From: an uncultured Alphaproteobacteria bacterium
GTDB taxonomy: Bacteria > Pseudomonadota > Alphaproteobacteria > HIMB59 > GCA-002718135
NCBI GenBank assembly: GCA_902602885.1
Contig: CACKSM010000003.1
Location: forward strand, 22,255 to 86,254
DNA: 64,000 bases
Direction of reading: 5' to 3'
Each line of letters opens with the position of its first letter. The first letter of the stretch is position 1. The position numbers and the translations under genes are program-made. Under the pieces are notes generated by a model. That model saw only the letters and a list, made by a program, of their open reading frames with translations, did not search any database and was not told the origin of the DNA. This document shows positions 10,365 to 20,297 of this stretch, in pieces.

Positions 10365-10448
10365 TTATTTCTTCTTTTGACGCTTTTTGTTTCTTCTATA
10401 TTTAGAGCCTCTTTTACGTCTGCCTCTATGTTTTTTTGGATATCCCAT
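10365..10448 (-). CDS. very small, extremely basic protein (27 aa)
   Basis: Complement reads ATG GGA TAT CCA AAA AAA CAT AGA GGC AGA CGT AAA AGA GGC TCT AAA TAT AGA AGA AAC AAA AAG CGT CAA AAG AAG AAA TAA = MGYPKKHRGRRKRGSKYRRNKKRQKKK; promoter-like sequence just upstream; below the ORF-track length cut-off. Confidence 0.6.
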   Translation of the reverse strand: MGYPKKHRGRRKRGSKYRRNKKRQKKK

Positions 10449-10459
10449 AATGTAGATAC

Positions 10460-10487
10460 GGTATACAAAAATAAAAAATTAAGTCAA
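10460..10487 (-). promoter_or_regulatory. candidate promoter for the 27-aa ORF and possibly sbmA-fxsA
   Basis: Complement has TTGACT, a 16-nt spacer, then TATACC, ending 12 nt before the ATG at 10448; directly downstream of the LysR stop codon. Confidence 0.35.
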
Positions 10488-10490
10488 AGA

Positions 10491-11378
10491 CTAATAATGC
10501 CAATCTTTAGCTTCATTAAATAAAAAATCCCTAAAAACTTCAAGTCTTCTATCGTTTTTAAAAGATTCAGAATAAACAAAGTATGTTTGATATGATGGAC
10601 CTTCTAGGTTTGGTAGAACACGTACAAGCTGAGGTTTGTCTGCAACCATGTAATCAGGTAAAGATGCTAAGCCTCCACCTTTTTCAATTGCAAGTGACAT
10701 CGCGTAAATACTATTTACTCTAAATTTAGGTCGTCTTTTTGTTCCTTCTTTTCCAATTTTTAATATCCAATCAATATTAGAAACAGGAGAAGGTAATCCA
10801 GCTCCAAAGCAAATTAAATCATGCTTATCTAAATCATTTACATTTCTTGGTATGCCACTTTTTTGCAAGTAATCTGAAGAACCATAAATATGGTTATGAA
10901 AATTAACAAATTTTTTAAAAATTAAATTTGCTTGCGTTGGTTTCTTTACTCTAACTGCAACATCAGCAACTCTTGCAGATAAATCAACTTCTTCATCACT
11001 CATAATTAAATTTACATCTATCTCTGGATATTGATTAGCAAATTTGGTTATTCTTGGTGTGAGCCAAGCTGATCCAAAACCAACAGTTGTGCTTACTGTT
11101 AATTTTCCTACTGGTTTAGTTTTTTTATCTAATAATTTTTTTTCAAAATCAGAAATTGAAAAATTAATTTGATTTACAGTATTAAATAAATTTTCACCTT
11201 GTTCTGTTAACCTTACACCTTTTTGATGTCTTATAAACAGAGGTGTCTTTAAATCGTATTCAAGATCTTGTATTTGTCTACTAAGTGCAGATTGACTGAT
11301 ATTTAGTTTAGCACTTGCCTTAGAAATGCTTCTTGAGATTGCAATTTCGTAAAATGATTTTAATTTATCCCAGTCCAT
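10491..11378 (-). CDS. LysR family transcriptional regulator
   Basis: N-terminal HTH: FYEIAISRSISKASAKLNISQSALSRQIQDLEYDLKTPLFIRHQKGVRLTEQG. Confidence 0.93.
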   Translation of the reverse strand: MDWDKLKSFYEIAISRSISKASAKLNISQSALSRQIQDLEYDLKTPLFIRHQKGVRLTEQGENLFNTVNQINFSISDFEKKLLDKKTKPVGKLTVSTTVGFGSAWLTPRITKFANQYPEIDVNLIMSDEEVDLSARVADVAVRVKKPTQANLIFKKFVNFHNHIYGSSDYLQKSGIPRNVNDLDKHDLICFGAGLPSPVSNIDWILKIGKEGTKRRPKFRVNSIYAMSLAIEKGGGLASLPDYMVADKPQLVRVLPNLEGPSYQTYFVYSESFKNDRRLEVFRDFLFNEAKDWHY

Positions 11379-12025
11379 TATCTTAAGGAATTTATAATTT
11401 CATTATAGTTTTTTTGGTTTTGAGATAATAAATAAGATCCTACCGCTAACACATCAGCTCCATTATCTTTACATATTTTTGCATTTTCATTATTTACTCC
11501 ACCATCAACAGCTATCTCATAGTTATAATTATTATTTTTTCTAATTTCATCTAAATCTTTAATTTTTTGCACCTGATCATGCATAAATTTTTGACCGCCA
11601 AAACCAGGTGTGACCGTCATAACTATTATTTGCTGAACTTTACTAAATAAATGATCAATATCTGCAATATTTACCTCAGGGTGAATTGCAATTCCTGCTT
11701 TAATTTCAGAATCACTTATCATTTTAATAATTTCTTCTGGGTTATCATCAGCCTCAGGATGAAAAGTAATGATATCTGAGCCAGAGTCTATAAATTCTTT
11801 AATATATTGCTTAACTGGTTTAATCATTAGATGCACATCTAATATTTTAGAGGTAACCTTTCTTAATGATTTAACTATATTTGGTCCAAAAGTAATATTG
11901 GGGACATAGTGACCATCCATGATGTCTATATGAATATATTCAGCTCCATTTAGATCTAAACATCTAACTTCTTCTTCTAATTTAAGAATATCCGCTGATA
12001 ATATTGATGGTGATATTTTTATCAT
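11378..12025 (-). CDS. rpe: ribulose-phosphate 3-epimerase (internal ATG, MIKISPSILSAD, preferred start)
   Basis: SPSILSADILKLEEEV, HIDIMDGHYVPNITFGP, MTVTPGFGGQKF, VDGGVNNENA. Confidence 0.94.
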   Translation of the reverse strand: MIKISPSILSADILKLEEEVRCLDLNGAEYIHIDIMDGHYVPNITFGPNIVKSLRKVTSKILDVHLMIKPVKQYIKEFIDSGSDIITFHPEADDNPEEIIKMISDSEIKAGIAIHPEVNIADIDHLFSKVQQIIVMTVTPGFGGQKFMHDQVQKIKDLDEIRKNNNYNYEIAVDGGVNNENAKICKDNGADVLAVGSYLLSQNQKNYNEIINSLR

Positions 12026-12063
12026 TTGTAAACAGATATATAATATATAAATACACATTCATA

Positions 12064-12408
12064 ATGAATTCTATAATAGAAAAACCTTGGGGATCATTTG
12101 AGATACTAAAATCTGGTAAAAAATTCCTAGTAAAAAAAATTTTTGTAAAACCGGGAGGAGTTCTATCTCTTCAAAGTCATGAACATAGATCTGAGCATTG
12201 GATTGTGGCTGAAGGAGAAGCAGAAGTCACAATTGACAAAAAAGTAATTAATTTAAAAGAAAATGAGAACATTTTTATTCCAAAAGGGGCAATTCATAGA
12301 ATGGCTAATAGAAAAGATCGTGATTTAGTTATTATAGAAATGTGGTACGGTGATAATCTTAATGAAAATGATATTAAAAGGTACGAAGATATTTATGAAA
12401 GAATTTAA
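12064..12408 (+). CDS. cupin-domain phosphomannose isomerase type II-like protein
   Basis: EKPWGSFEIL, KPGGVLSLQSHEHRSEHWIVAEGEAEVT, ENIFIPKGAIHRM; start chosen at internal ATG MNSIIEKPWG. Confidence 0.85.
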   Translation: MNSIIEKPWGSFEILKSGKKFLVKKIFVKPGGVLSLQSHEHRSEHWIVAEGEAEVTIDKKVINLKENENIFIPKGAIHRMANRKDRDLVIIEMWYGDNLNENDIKRYEDIYERI

Positions 12409-12791
12409 TGCTTATTAATACTCCTATTTCGCTTGGCGAACTTGTAGATAAAATTTCTATATTAATTATTAAACAGAAAAATATAACTGATGAAACTAAG
12501 CTTGATCATGTCAAAAAAGAACTAGATTTTCTCCAAAAGACATTGATGAATTATGTCCAACAAGAAGAAATAAATAATTATTTAGAAAATTTGATAAACA
12601 TTAATTCTAAACTCTGGAATATAGAAGATGATATTAGAGAGTGTGAAAGAAAAAAATTATTTGATCAATCATTTATTGATTTAGCTAGAAGTGTCTATTT
12701 TACAAATGATGAAAGAGCAAAAGTAAAAAATGATATTAATAAAACCTTTGGTTCTGAATTAGTAGAGGTAAAATCTTATGAGGAATATTAA
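12408..12791 (+). CDS. DUF6165-like protein
   Basis: MLINTPISLGELVDKISILIIKQKNITD with coiled C-terminal part; family assigned from memory of motif. Confidence 0.6.
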   Translation: MLINTPISLGELVDKISILIIKQKNITDETKLDHVKKELDFLQKTLMNYVQQEEINNYLENLININSKLWNIEDDIRECERKKLFDQSFIDLARSVYFTNDERAKVKNDINKTFGSELVEVKSYEEY

Positions 12792-13829
12792 TTAATAAAT
12801 TCTTGAAACACTTTTAGTAACAAGAGATACTAATTTTTCTTTGTAAATGTTATCTTTAAATATATCAACTGAGTCTACTGCTACACTTGAAAAGTGATTT
12901 GCTCTTGTAAGTGTATCTTCAATACATTGATACTTATTAATTATTTCTAATGCCATTTCAAAATCACCATCATTTTGGTTAAGATCAGATATTGTTCTTT
13001 CCCAAAATTTTTTTTCTTTATCATTTGATCTTCCATATGCTAATATTATTGGAAGAGTAATTTTACCTTCTTTAAAATCATCTCCAGTATTTTTTCCTAA
13101 TATTTTTTTGTTTGAAGAATAATCAATAGCATCGTCAATTAATTGAAAAGTCATCCCAAAGTTTGTTCCAAATGATTTTAATGCATTAACCTCAGCTTCT
13201 GTTCCAAGAGCACTAATTGATCCAACTTGACATGCTGCACTAAATAAAGAAGCAGTCTTTGCATTTACAACTTCAAAATAAATATTTTCATTTATTTCTA
13301 AATTTTTATCATTAGCAAGTTCTAAAACCTCTCCTTCAGAAATAACAACACTAGTATCAGCTAATATTTTTAATGTTTCGGTATTGCCATATTTTGTCAT
13401 TAATTGGAAAGCCCTACTGAATAAAAAATCACCAACTAATACACTAGTTTTATTTTTCCATTTCTCATTTGCTGTAGGTTTTCCTCTTCTTTGTTTACTT
13501 TCATCTATTACATCATCATGTAATAGTGTTGCTGTATGAATAAATTCTACTGCTGCAGATAGACCGATATGATTCATTTTATTTTCAATTTCACTAGTTT
13601 CATTTCTTGTCATATGAAAACTTGAAACAGTTAAAAGAGGTCGTAATCGCTTTCCCCCTGATAAGATAAGGTATTTTCCAACTTCATGAACTAAAGGTAC
13701 ATTGCTATCTAATTTATCAAGGATTATAGTATTTACAGATACCAGGTCTTCTTTGCATAGATCTGTTAATTCTCTGATTTCATCTTCAAATGAAAAATCT
13801 TTTTTTCTAAGTGGAAGAACATTATCCAT
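12792..13829 (-). CDS. ispB: polyprenyl diphosphate synthase (octaprenyl-type)
   Basis: GGKRLRPLL, LLHDDVIDESKQRRGKPT, FQLIDDAIDYSS aspartate-rich motifs. Confidence 0.9.
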   Translation of the reverse strand: MDNVLPLRKKDFSFEDEIRELTDLCKEDLVSVNTIILDKLDSNVPLVHEVGKYLILSGGKRLRPLLTVSSFHMTRNETSEIENKMNHIGLSAAVEFIHTATLLHDDVIDESKQRRGKPTANEKWKNKTSVLVGDFLFSRAFQLMTKYGNTETLKILADTSVVISEGEVLELANDKNLEINENIYFEVVNAKTASLFSAACQVGSISALGTEAEVNALKSFGTNFGMTFQLIDDAIDYSSNKKILGKNTGDDFKEGKITLPIILAYGRSNDKEKKFWERTISDLNQNDGDFEMALEIINKYQCIEDTLTRANHFSSVAVDSVDIFKDNIYKEKLVSLVTKSVSRIY

Positions 13830-13871
13830 ATTGTTTAACTATTAGAATATTATGTTAATTCATTAACTTAA

Positions 13872-13901
13872 TTGACGCACTTAAACTCAAATTACTAAAA
13901 T
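13872..13901 (+). promoter_or_regulatory. candidate sigma70-like promoter in the ispB / S49 peptidase divergent gap
   Basis: TTGACG, 18-nt spacer, TAAAAT upstream of the S49 peptidase gene. Confidence 0.3.
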
Positions 13902-13958
13902 TACAAACAAATGCTACATAACGCTTTAAGAAAAGATTAACATTTGTTATTAGATATT

Positions 13959-14774
13959 ATGTTTAAAAGGTTATTTTCGAAGAGTACTACAATACCGGTT
14001 TTACGTTTATCTGGCATTATATCATCACAGTCAGGCTTAACAGGCTCTGGTTTAGCAATCAATAATTTAGAAAAGTTAATTGATAAGTTATTTGCTGATA
14101 AAAAATCTCCTGTTGTAGGTTTGGTCATTAATTCACCTGGAGGTTCTCCTACACAATCCTCTTTAATAGCAAAAAGGATCATTGATCTGGCAAAGGAAAA
14201 AAACAAAAAAGTATTAGCATTCGTTGAAGATGTTGCAGCTTCTGGTGGTTATTGGTTAGCATGTGCTGCTGATGAAATATATATTGATCAAAACTCTGTT
14301 ATTGGATCAATAGGTGTTATTTCACCAGGTTTTGGTTTTGTTGATCTTTTAAAAAAAGTTGGAATAGAAAGAAGAGTGTATACATCTGGAAAAAGTAAAA
14401 GTTTTCTTGATCCTTTCAAAGAAGAAAAACAGGAAGACATTGATAGATTAAAAAATATTCAAGAACAAATTCATGATAATTTTATTAATTATGTAAAAGA
14501 TAGAAGAGGTTCAAAACTTGATCAGAATAAATTAGATGACATCTTTTCTGGTTTATTTTGGGTTGGTAATAAAGCTATCGATTTAGGTTTAGCAGATGGT
14601 ATTGGTGCAATAAAACCAATTTTAGAAGAGAAGTTTGGAAAAAAAATTAAAATTAAAATAATCAGTCAAAAAAAATCATTTTTACAACGTAGATTTTCTT
14701 CTTCAATATTTAATTCTGATGAAATTTTAAATAAAATTGAAGAACGAATTATGTTTTCTAGGTTTGGTTTGTAA
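13959..14774 (+). CDS. S49 family peptidase (SppA/SohB-like); start could be 13944 (TTG) or 13959 (ATG)
   Basis: GLVINSPGGSPTQSSLIAKRI, EDVAASGGYWLACAADEI, SVIGSIGVISPGF. Confidence 0.92.
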   Translation: MFKRLFSKSTTIPVLRLSGIISSQSGLTGSGLAINNLEKLIDKLFADKKSPVVGLVINSPGGSPTQSSLIAKRIIDLAKEKNKKVLAFVEDVAASGGYWLACAADEIYIDQNSVIGSIGVISPGFGFVDLLKKVGIERRVYTSGKSKSFLDPFKEEKQEDIDRLKNIQEQIHDNFINYVKDRRGSKLDQNKLDDIFSGLFWVGNKAIDLGLADGIGAIKPILEEKFGKKIKIKIISQKKSFLQRRFSSSIFNSDEILNKIEERIMFSRFGL

Positions 14775-14935
14775 TGAAATTTCTAGTTTTATTTGTAATT
14801 TTAGCTTCTATTTTATTAATTTTAAGATTTAAGAAAAAAAAACAAGACAAATTCACTAATAATAAAGTAAATAATGACTCAGTAATCGATTTAGAGAAAG
14901 ATCCAAGAACGAAAGAATATAAACCAAAAGATTAA
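14774..14935 (+). CDS. small membrane-anchored protein, 53 aa
   Basis: ATG overlaps the upstream stop (TAATG); [53 protein letters not shown]; not in the ORF track because of length. Confidence 0.65.
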   Translation: MKFLVLFVILASILLILRFKKKKQDKFTNNKVNNDSVIDLEKDPRTKEYKPKD

Positions 14936-14942
14936 GAGTTAT

Positions 14943-16304
14943 ATGACTGCACAAACAATGGAAGAGTTAGTTTCTCTTTGTAAAAGAAGAGGTTTTCTAT
15001 TTCAATCAAATGACATCTATGGCGGTATTAAGGGGTTGTATGATTATGGACCAATGGGAGTCGAGTTCAAAAATAATCTTAAACAAGCTTGGTGGAAATC
15101 AATGGTATATGAGCGAGATGATACCGAAGGTTTGGATGCCTCAATTTTAAGTTCTCCAGTAGTTCTAAAACATTCAGGCCATGAAGATACTTTTACCGAT
15201 CCTCTCGTTGATTGTCGGGCATGTAAGTCAAGGTGGAGAGCAGATCAATTATTTGAAAATAATAAATGCCCAAATTGTAAATCGGAAGATCTTACTGAGC
15301 CAAGACCTTTTAATTTAATGTTTAAAACTGCAATTGGACCAGTAGATGATGGTTCGTCATTTGCATACTTAAGACCAGAAACGTGTCAGCAAATTTTTAC
15401 TAATTTTAAAAATATATTAGATTCAACTTCTAGAACTGTTCCTTTTGGTATCGCACAAATGGGAAAAGCATTTAGAAATGAAATAACACCTCGTAATTTT
15501 ATTTTTAGAGTTAGAGAGTTTGAACAAATGGAATTAGAGTTTTTTGTTAAACCAGGCACTGATGATGAATGGCATGAATATTGGATAAATAAGAGAATAG
15601 AGTGGTGGGTTAATCAAGGAATAAAAAAAGAAAATTTAAAAAAAATTGAAGTAGAAAAAGATGAGCTAGCTCACTACTCAAAAAGAACCGTTGATATCAA
15701 TTATGTGTTTCCTCACGGTGAAGAGGAACTAGAAGGGGTAGCCAATAGAACTGACTTTGACTTAGGTTCTCATACTAAAAATCAAAACGATTTTAAAATT
15801 ACATCAGAAGTTATGAAAAACTCCTCTTCAACTACAAAACTAGCTGTTCAAGATTTAGAAGAAAAAAAATGGTATATTCCTTACGTAATTGAGCCATCAG
15901 CTGGTGTTGATAGAGGAGTTCTTGCTTTGTTAAATGAAGCTTATCGTGAAGAAAATGTAGATAAAGATAATAAAAGAATTCTTTTATCTCTAAAACCTCA
16001 TCTTTCACCTATTAAAGCTGCAGTTATTCCTCTCAAAAAGAATAATGAGGAATTAGTTAATTTATCTAAAGAAATAAAATCTAATCTACAGAAATTGGGA
16101 TTAGGTAGAGTTGTTTTAGAAAATTCAGGAAACATTGGTAAGAATTATAGAAGACATGATGAAATAGGAACACCAATTTGTTTAACTGTAGATTTTGAAA
16201 CTCTAGAAGATAAAAGTGTTACTGTTAGGGATAGAGATACTATGAAACAGGAAAGAGTTTCTATCGAAAATTTATCTGAATATTACAAAAAATATTTCAA
16301 CTAA
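14943..16304 (+). CDS. glyS: glycyl-tRNA synthetase, single-chain alpha2 type
   Basis: [80 protein letters not shown]. Confidence 0.93.
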   Translation: MTAQTMEELVSLCKRRGFLFQSNDIYGGIKGLYDYGPMGVEFKNNLKQAWWKSMVYERDDTEGLDASILSSPVVLKHSGHEDTFTDPLVDCRACKSRWRADQLFENNKCPNCKSEDLTEPRPFNLMFKTAIGPVDDGSSFAYLRPETCQQIFTNFKNILDSTSRTVPFGIAQMGKAFRNEITPRNFIFRVREFEQMELEFFVKPGTDDEWHEYWINKRIEWWVNQGIKKENLKKIEVEKDELAHYSKRTVDINYVFPHGEEELEGVANRTDFDLGSHTKNQNDFKITSEVMKNSSSTTKLAVQDLEEKKWYIPYVIEPSAGVDRGVLALLNEAYREENVDKDNKRILLSLKPHLSPIKAAVIPLKKNNEELVNLSKEIKSNLQKLGLGRVVLENSGNIGKNYRRHDEIGTPICLTVDFETLEDKSVTVRDRDTMKQERVSIENLSEYYKKYFN

Positions 16305-16313
16305 TATAATTGT

Positions 16314-17462
16314 ATGAAAAAAGTTAGTGATATTCATGCTATTAAAATTATTTTTTTTATAACTGCTTGTTATGTAGGTTTATGGGCTATTAGGATACCT
16401 ACCATAAAGGATCAACTTCAAACTGATTATGTCGGTGTTGGATATATTATGTTGTCATTTGCAATTGGTTCAATTGTTGCAATGATTTTTGCAAATGCTC
16501 TTATTCTGAAAACTTCTACAAAATCTATTTTAACATGCACCTTAATTGCTGAAGGTTGTTTGTGGTTGCCAGTACCTTTCATTCAAGAGTTATGGCTTTT
16601 TATGGTTTTCTCATTTGTTTTTGGTATGAGTTATGGTGCATTCGAAATAGCATGCAATGTTTATGCATCAAATTTAGAAGTTAGGGAAAAAAAATCAATG
16701 ATGTCAGGGTTTCATGCATTTTGGAGTCTTGGAGTTTTATTTGGATCTCTAATTACAAGCTTTTTACTAGAGTTGAATTTTTCTTTTATTTTTAATATAC
16801 TTTTGTATGTCATCATTCTTCTTCCTTTGAGTTTGTATTTTGTACTTTGTTTAGAGTCACAAGTTGAAACAAAATCAGAAGACGCCAGTAAAAAAAATAT
16901 ATTTTTTATTTGGCCCTTACTGATTTTTTTATTAGCATTAATTGCAATGGCAAATGCTCTAACGGAAGGAAGTGTTGATGCATGGGGAGCTCTCTATATG
17001 AGAGATTTTATTCAAGTTGATGGTTTTTATATCGGCTTAGCAACTCTAAGTTTTAATATTTTTATGGTTATCGGAAGATTTAGTGGTGATTGGGTAAGAG
17101 ATAAAATTGGAGTTTTTCTTTTGATTTTCTTTTTATTTTTATCGACGATTATAAGTTTAATAATTTTATCTAATTTCAGCAGTATTTATGCAGCTATTAT
17201 TGGTTTTTCATTATTAGGTATCGGAGCATCTTCAATTGTTCCTATCGCATATAGTTTAGCTGGAAAAATTGAGGGAATTGACAGTGGAGTAGGGATAACA
17301 ATCATTTCAATTGCAGTTTATGGAACATTTATAGGGGCTCCAGCTTCATTAGGATTTATAGCAAACAACTATGGAATTAATAATATATTTGTTCCAATGC
17401 TAATAATTTTTATGATTTTAATAATTCCAGTAAGTTTTTATAGAAAAAAATTTTCAGTTTAA
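16314..17462 (+). CDS. MFS transporter
   Basis: About 12 hydrophobic segments, GRFSGDWVRDKIG loop, SLLGIGASSIVPIAYSLAG. Confidence 0.88.
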   Translation: MKKVSDIHAIKIIFFITACYVGLWAIRIPTIKDQLQTDYVGVGYIMLSFAIGSIVAMIFANALILKTSTKSILTCTLIAEGCLWLPVPFIQELWLFMVFSFVFGMSYGAFEIACNVYASNLEVREKKSMMSGFHAFWSLGVLFGSLITSFLLELNFSFIFNILLYVIILLPLSLYFVLCLESQVETKSEDASKKNIFFIWPLLIFLLALIAMANALTEGSVDAWGALYMRDFIQVDGFYIGLATLSFNIFMVIGRFSGDWVRDKIGVFLLIFFLFLSTIISLIILSNFSSIYAAIIGFSLLGIGASSIVPIAYSLAGKIEGIDSGVGITIISIAVYGTFIGAPASLGFIANNYGINNIFVPMLIIFMILIIPVSFYRKKFSV

Positions 17463-18284
17463 AAAATCAAAAGATAATGAATCATTAATTACTAAATTTT
17501 GATTTTTATTTTTTATTTCATTAACAAAATTAATGTTTAATACTGCAAAAATATTTGAATTTGCTTTTGATACAATTGTACCTATTTTTTTATTATCTAC
17601 TATCAACTCATCTCCCTCTAGAACATCTCCACTTTTTATTTTTAAAGCGTAAAGTTTTTTCTTGAGTAATCCACGGTATTTCGTCCTTGCAGTAATTTCT
17701 TGACCCACATAGCATCCTTTATCCCAATCAATAGCATTTAAATTATCAAAATTATTTTCTAATAATAAAGATTTATTTTCTAAAATATCAAATGGTGAAT
17801 ACGGTGTTGTATGATTAATTAAAATTTCATGATATTCTGTTTCATTAATTTCTTTCAATCGCTCTTTTTCAATTAAAATTTTTTTATTCGTTATAAGTTT
17901 TTTTCCTAAGTTTATATTTCTAGGGTCATTTAAATAAACATTATAATCACCTTCATAATCTATATTAAATAATGAATAAGAATTTAGATTATTAATTTCT
18001 TTAATTTCTATATCAGAGCGAAGTTTATAAATTTTTAATCGTCCTAATAAATTACTATAAAATTTATCATTAGTTTCAAAGATATAGTTTTCACTTATAT
18101 TGAATATAAAAAAATCTGCTAAAAATTTACCCTGAGGTGTTAATAGACATGAATAAATAATTGATCCATCGTTACATTTTTCAATGTCATTAGTAATTAA
18201 ATTTTGAATAAATGATTTACTATCTTTTCCAGAAATCTCAAAAAATCTTGAATTCAGATGATGAAAAAAGTATTTATCTTTCAT
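17454..18284 (-). CDS. ygfZ: YgfZ/GcvT-like folate-binding protein
   Basis: SFIQNLITNDIE, YSCLLTPQGKFLADFFIF, and YgfZ signature DKGCYVGQEITARTKYRG. Confidence 0.9.
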   Translation of the reverse strand: MKDKYFFHHLNSRFFEISGKDSKSFIQNLITNDIEKCNDGSIIYSCLLTPQGKFLADFFIFNISENYIFETNDKFYSNLLGRLKIYKLRSDIEIKEINNLNSYSLFNIDYEGDYNVYLNDPRNINLGKKLITNKKILIEKERLKEINETEYHEILINHTTPYSPFDILENKSLLLENNFDNLNAIDWDKGCYVGQEITARTKYRGLLKKKLYALKIKSGDVLEGDELIVDNKKIGTIVSKANSNIFAVLNINFVNEIKNKNQNLVINDSLSFDFLN

Positions 18285-18329
18285 AATTATCTAAATATAT
18301 ATTGAATATATTAAAAGTGTAATATTTCT

Positions 18330-19253
18330 GTGAAAATTCTTGTTATTTCGTCAAATCTTATTGGAGATACTATTCTATCAACTGGAGTAATAAATTATTT
18401 TAGTCAAAAATATCCTGAAACTAAATTTACATTTATAATTGGTCCATCTGCTAAATCAATTTTCAAAAACTTTAAATCTGTAGAAAACATAATCACTGTT
18501 TCAAAAAAAAGATACAATATGCATTGGTTAGATATAATTTCTAATTGTTATGGAAAGAAGTGGGATATAATTATTGATTTTAGAAGTTCGTTGTTATCAT
18601 ATTTTTTAAAACATAAGCAAAAATTTATTTTTAAAAAAAAATCTAATCTAAACCATGTACAGCAATTATCTAATTACTTTAAATTTGATTGTTCAGATTT
18701 GTTTATTGAGACAAATACAGAAGAAGAAGAAATAGTTACAAAACATTTGACCGATGAATTTAAATATTTTGTTATATTTCCAGGTGGAAATTGGAAACCA
18801 AAAATTTGGAGTATTAAAAATTATAATTCACTATTAATCAAAATTTTATCTCAAAATAAAAATATTAAATTTATTTTAGTTGGTTCAAAGTCGGAAGAAG
18901 AAAATTATTTAAATGAAATAACAAAAAATATTGATAGTAATAAGATAATTAATTTATTTGGTGCATCATTGACTCAAACTGCTGCTTATATGAAGAAATC
19001 AAAATTATTTATTGGAAATGATTCAGGATTATCACATATGGCTTCAGCCACAAAATTAAAGTCTATAGTATTATTTGGCCCAACAAATGATATGATTTAT
19101 GGTCCATTTATGCAAGATTCACAAGTTATAAGAACAAATGAAAGCTACGACCATTTTAAAAGTATAAATATTGATAAAAGAAAGTCCTATATGGACTCTA
19201 TAAGCGTAGAAAAGATTTATTCTATATTACAAAAAAATAATTATTGTGAATAA
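18330..19253 (+). CDS. glycosyltransferase family 9 protein (heptosyltransferase-like)
   Basis: LVISSNLIGDTILSTGVINYFSQKYPE, FPGGNWKPKIWSIKNYN, FIGNDSGLSHMASA. Confidence 0.88.
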   Translation: MKILVISSNLIGDTILSTGVINYFSQKYPETKFTFIIGPSAKSIFKNFKSVENIITVSKKRYNMHWLDIISNCYGKKWDIIIDFRSSLLSYFLKHKQKFIFKKKSNLNHVQQLSNYFKFDCSDLFIETNTEEEEIVTKHLTDEFKYFVIFPGGNWKPKIWSIKNYNSLLIKILSQNKNIKFILVGSKSEEENYLNEITKNIDSNKIINLFGASLTQTAAYMKKSKLFIGNDSGLSHMASATKLKSIVLFGPTNDMIYGPFMQDSQVIRTNESYDHFKSINIDKRKSYMDSISVEKIYSILQKNNYCE

Positions 19254-20280
19254 AAATATTGAAATAATTCAGCCTGATGATTGGCATGTACATTTTAGAG
19301 AAGGTGACATGTTAGAAATGGTTACTAATTTCTCCTCAAGAATAAATAATAGATGTGTGGCAATGCCAAATACAGAAATTCCCATAACAGATACTAATAA
19401 AGCTTCTGCTTATAAAGAGCTTTTAAATAAAGCATCTAGTAATAATTTTGAACCACTTATACCTTGTTATTTAAATGAAAATTTAGATTTAGAAGATTTT
19501 AGAAAAGGTATACAAAATAAAGTTTTCTTTGGGTCTAAACTTTATCCCTCAAATGCAACTACAAACTCAAGTCATGGGGTGAATGACATTTCAAAAATCT
19601 TTAAATTTTTAGAGATTTTAGAAGAAGAAAAAAGTCCATTACTAATACACGGTGAAAAAGTAGCTGAAGATATAGATATTTTTGATAGAGAAAAATATTT
19701 TATAGATGATGAATTAAGCATTATTAGAAAAAAATTCCCCCTTTTAAAAATCACACTTGAACATGTATCAACTTCATATGGAGTTAATTATGTGAAAGAA
19801 AATGAAAATATTGCAGGAACAATTACACCTCACCACATGCTTTTAACAAAAAAAGATGTATTTCATGATGATTCTATTAATCCTCATCATTTTTGTATGC
19901 CAGTTGTTAAAAACGAAACAGATTTAATAGAATTAAGAAAAGCTGCATGTCACAATAATTCCAAATTTTTTTTAGGTACGGACTCAGCACCACATCCAAT
20001 TCAAGAAAAAAAACCAGATATGTCATCTAAGCCAGGCATATTTTCATCTCCTTGCTCAATAGAATTATATGCAGAAATTTTTGACCAAGAAAATGCAATT
20101 GATAAGTTAGAGATATTTTGTTCAATTAATGGTGCAAAACATTATAGTTTTCCAATCAATGATAAAAAAATTAAATTAGAAAAAAAAGAATGGATTATGT
20201 CAGAATTATCTAGTTATAATGACATTCAGGTTAAGAATTTTTATGCTAATAAAAAAATTAATTGGAAAGTAGTCCATTAA
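19246..20280 (+). CDS. pyrC: dihydroorotase (GTG start)
   Basis: DDWHVHFREGDML, CVAMPNTEIPITDT, HGEKV, TLEHVST, TPHHMLL, GTDSAPH. Confidence 0.94.
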   Translation: MNKNIEIIQPDDWHVHFREGDMLEMVTNFSSRINNRCVAMPNTEIPITDTNKASAYKELLNKASSNNFEPLIPCYLNENLDLEDFRKGIQNKVFFGSKLYPSNATTNSSHGVNDISKIFKFLEILEEEKSPLLIHGEKVAEDIDIFDREKYFIDDELSIIRKKFPLLKITLEHVSTSYGVNYVKENENIAGTITPHHMLLTKKDVFHDDSINPHHFCMPVVKNETDLIELRKAACHNNSKFFLGTDSAPHPIQEKKPDMSSKPGIFSSPCSIELYAEIFDQENAIDKLEIFCSINGAKHYSFPINDKKIKLEKKEWIMSELSSYNDIQVKNFYANKKINWKVVH

Positions 20281-20297
20281 TCTTTATAGAAATATTA

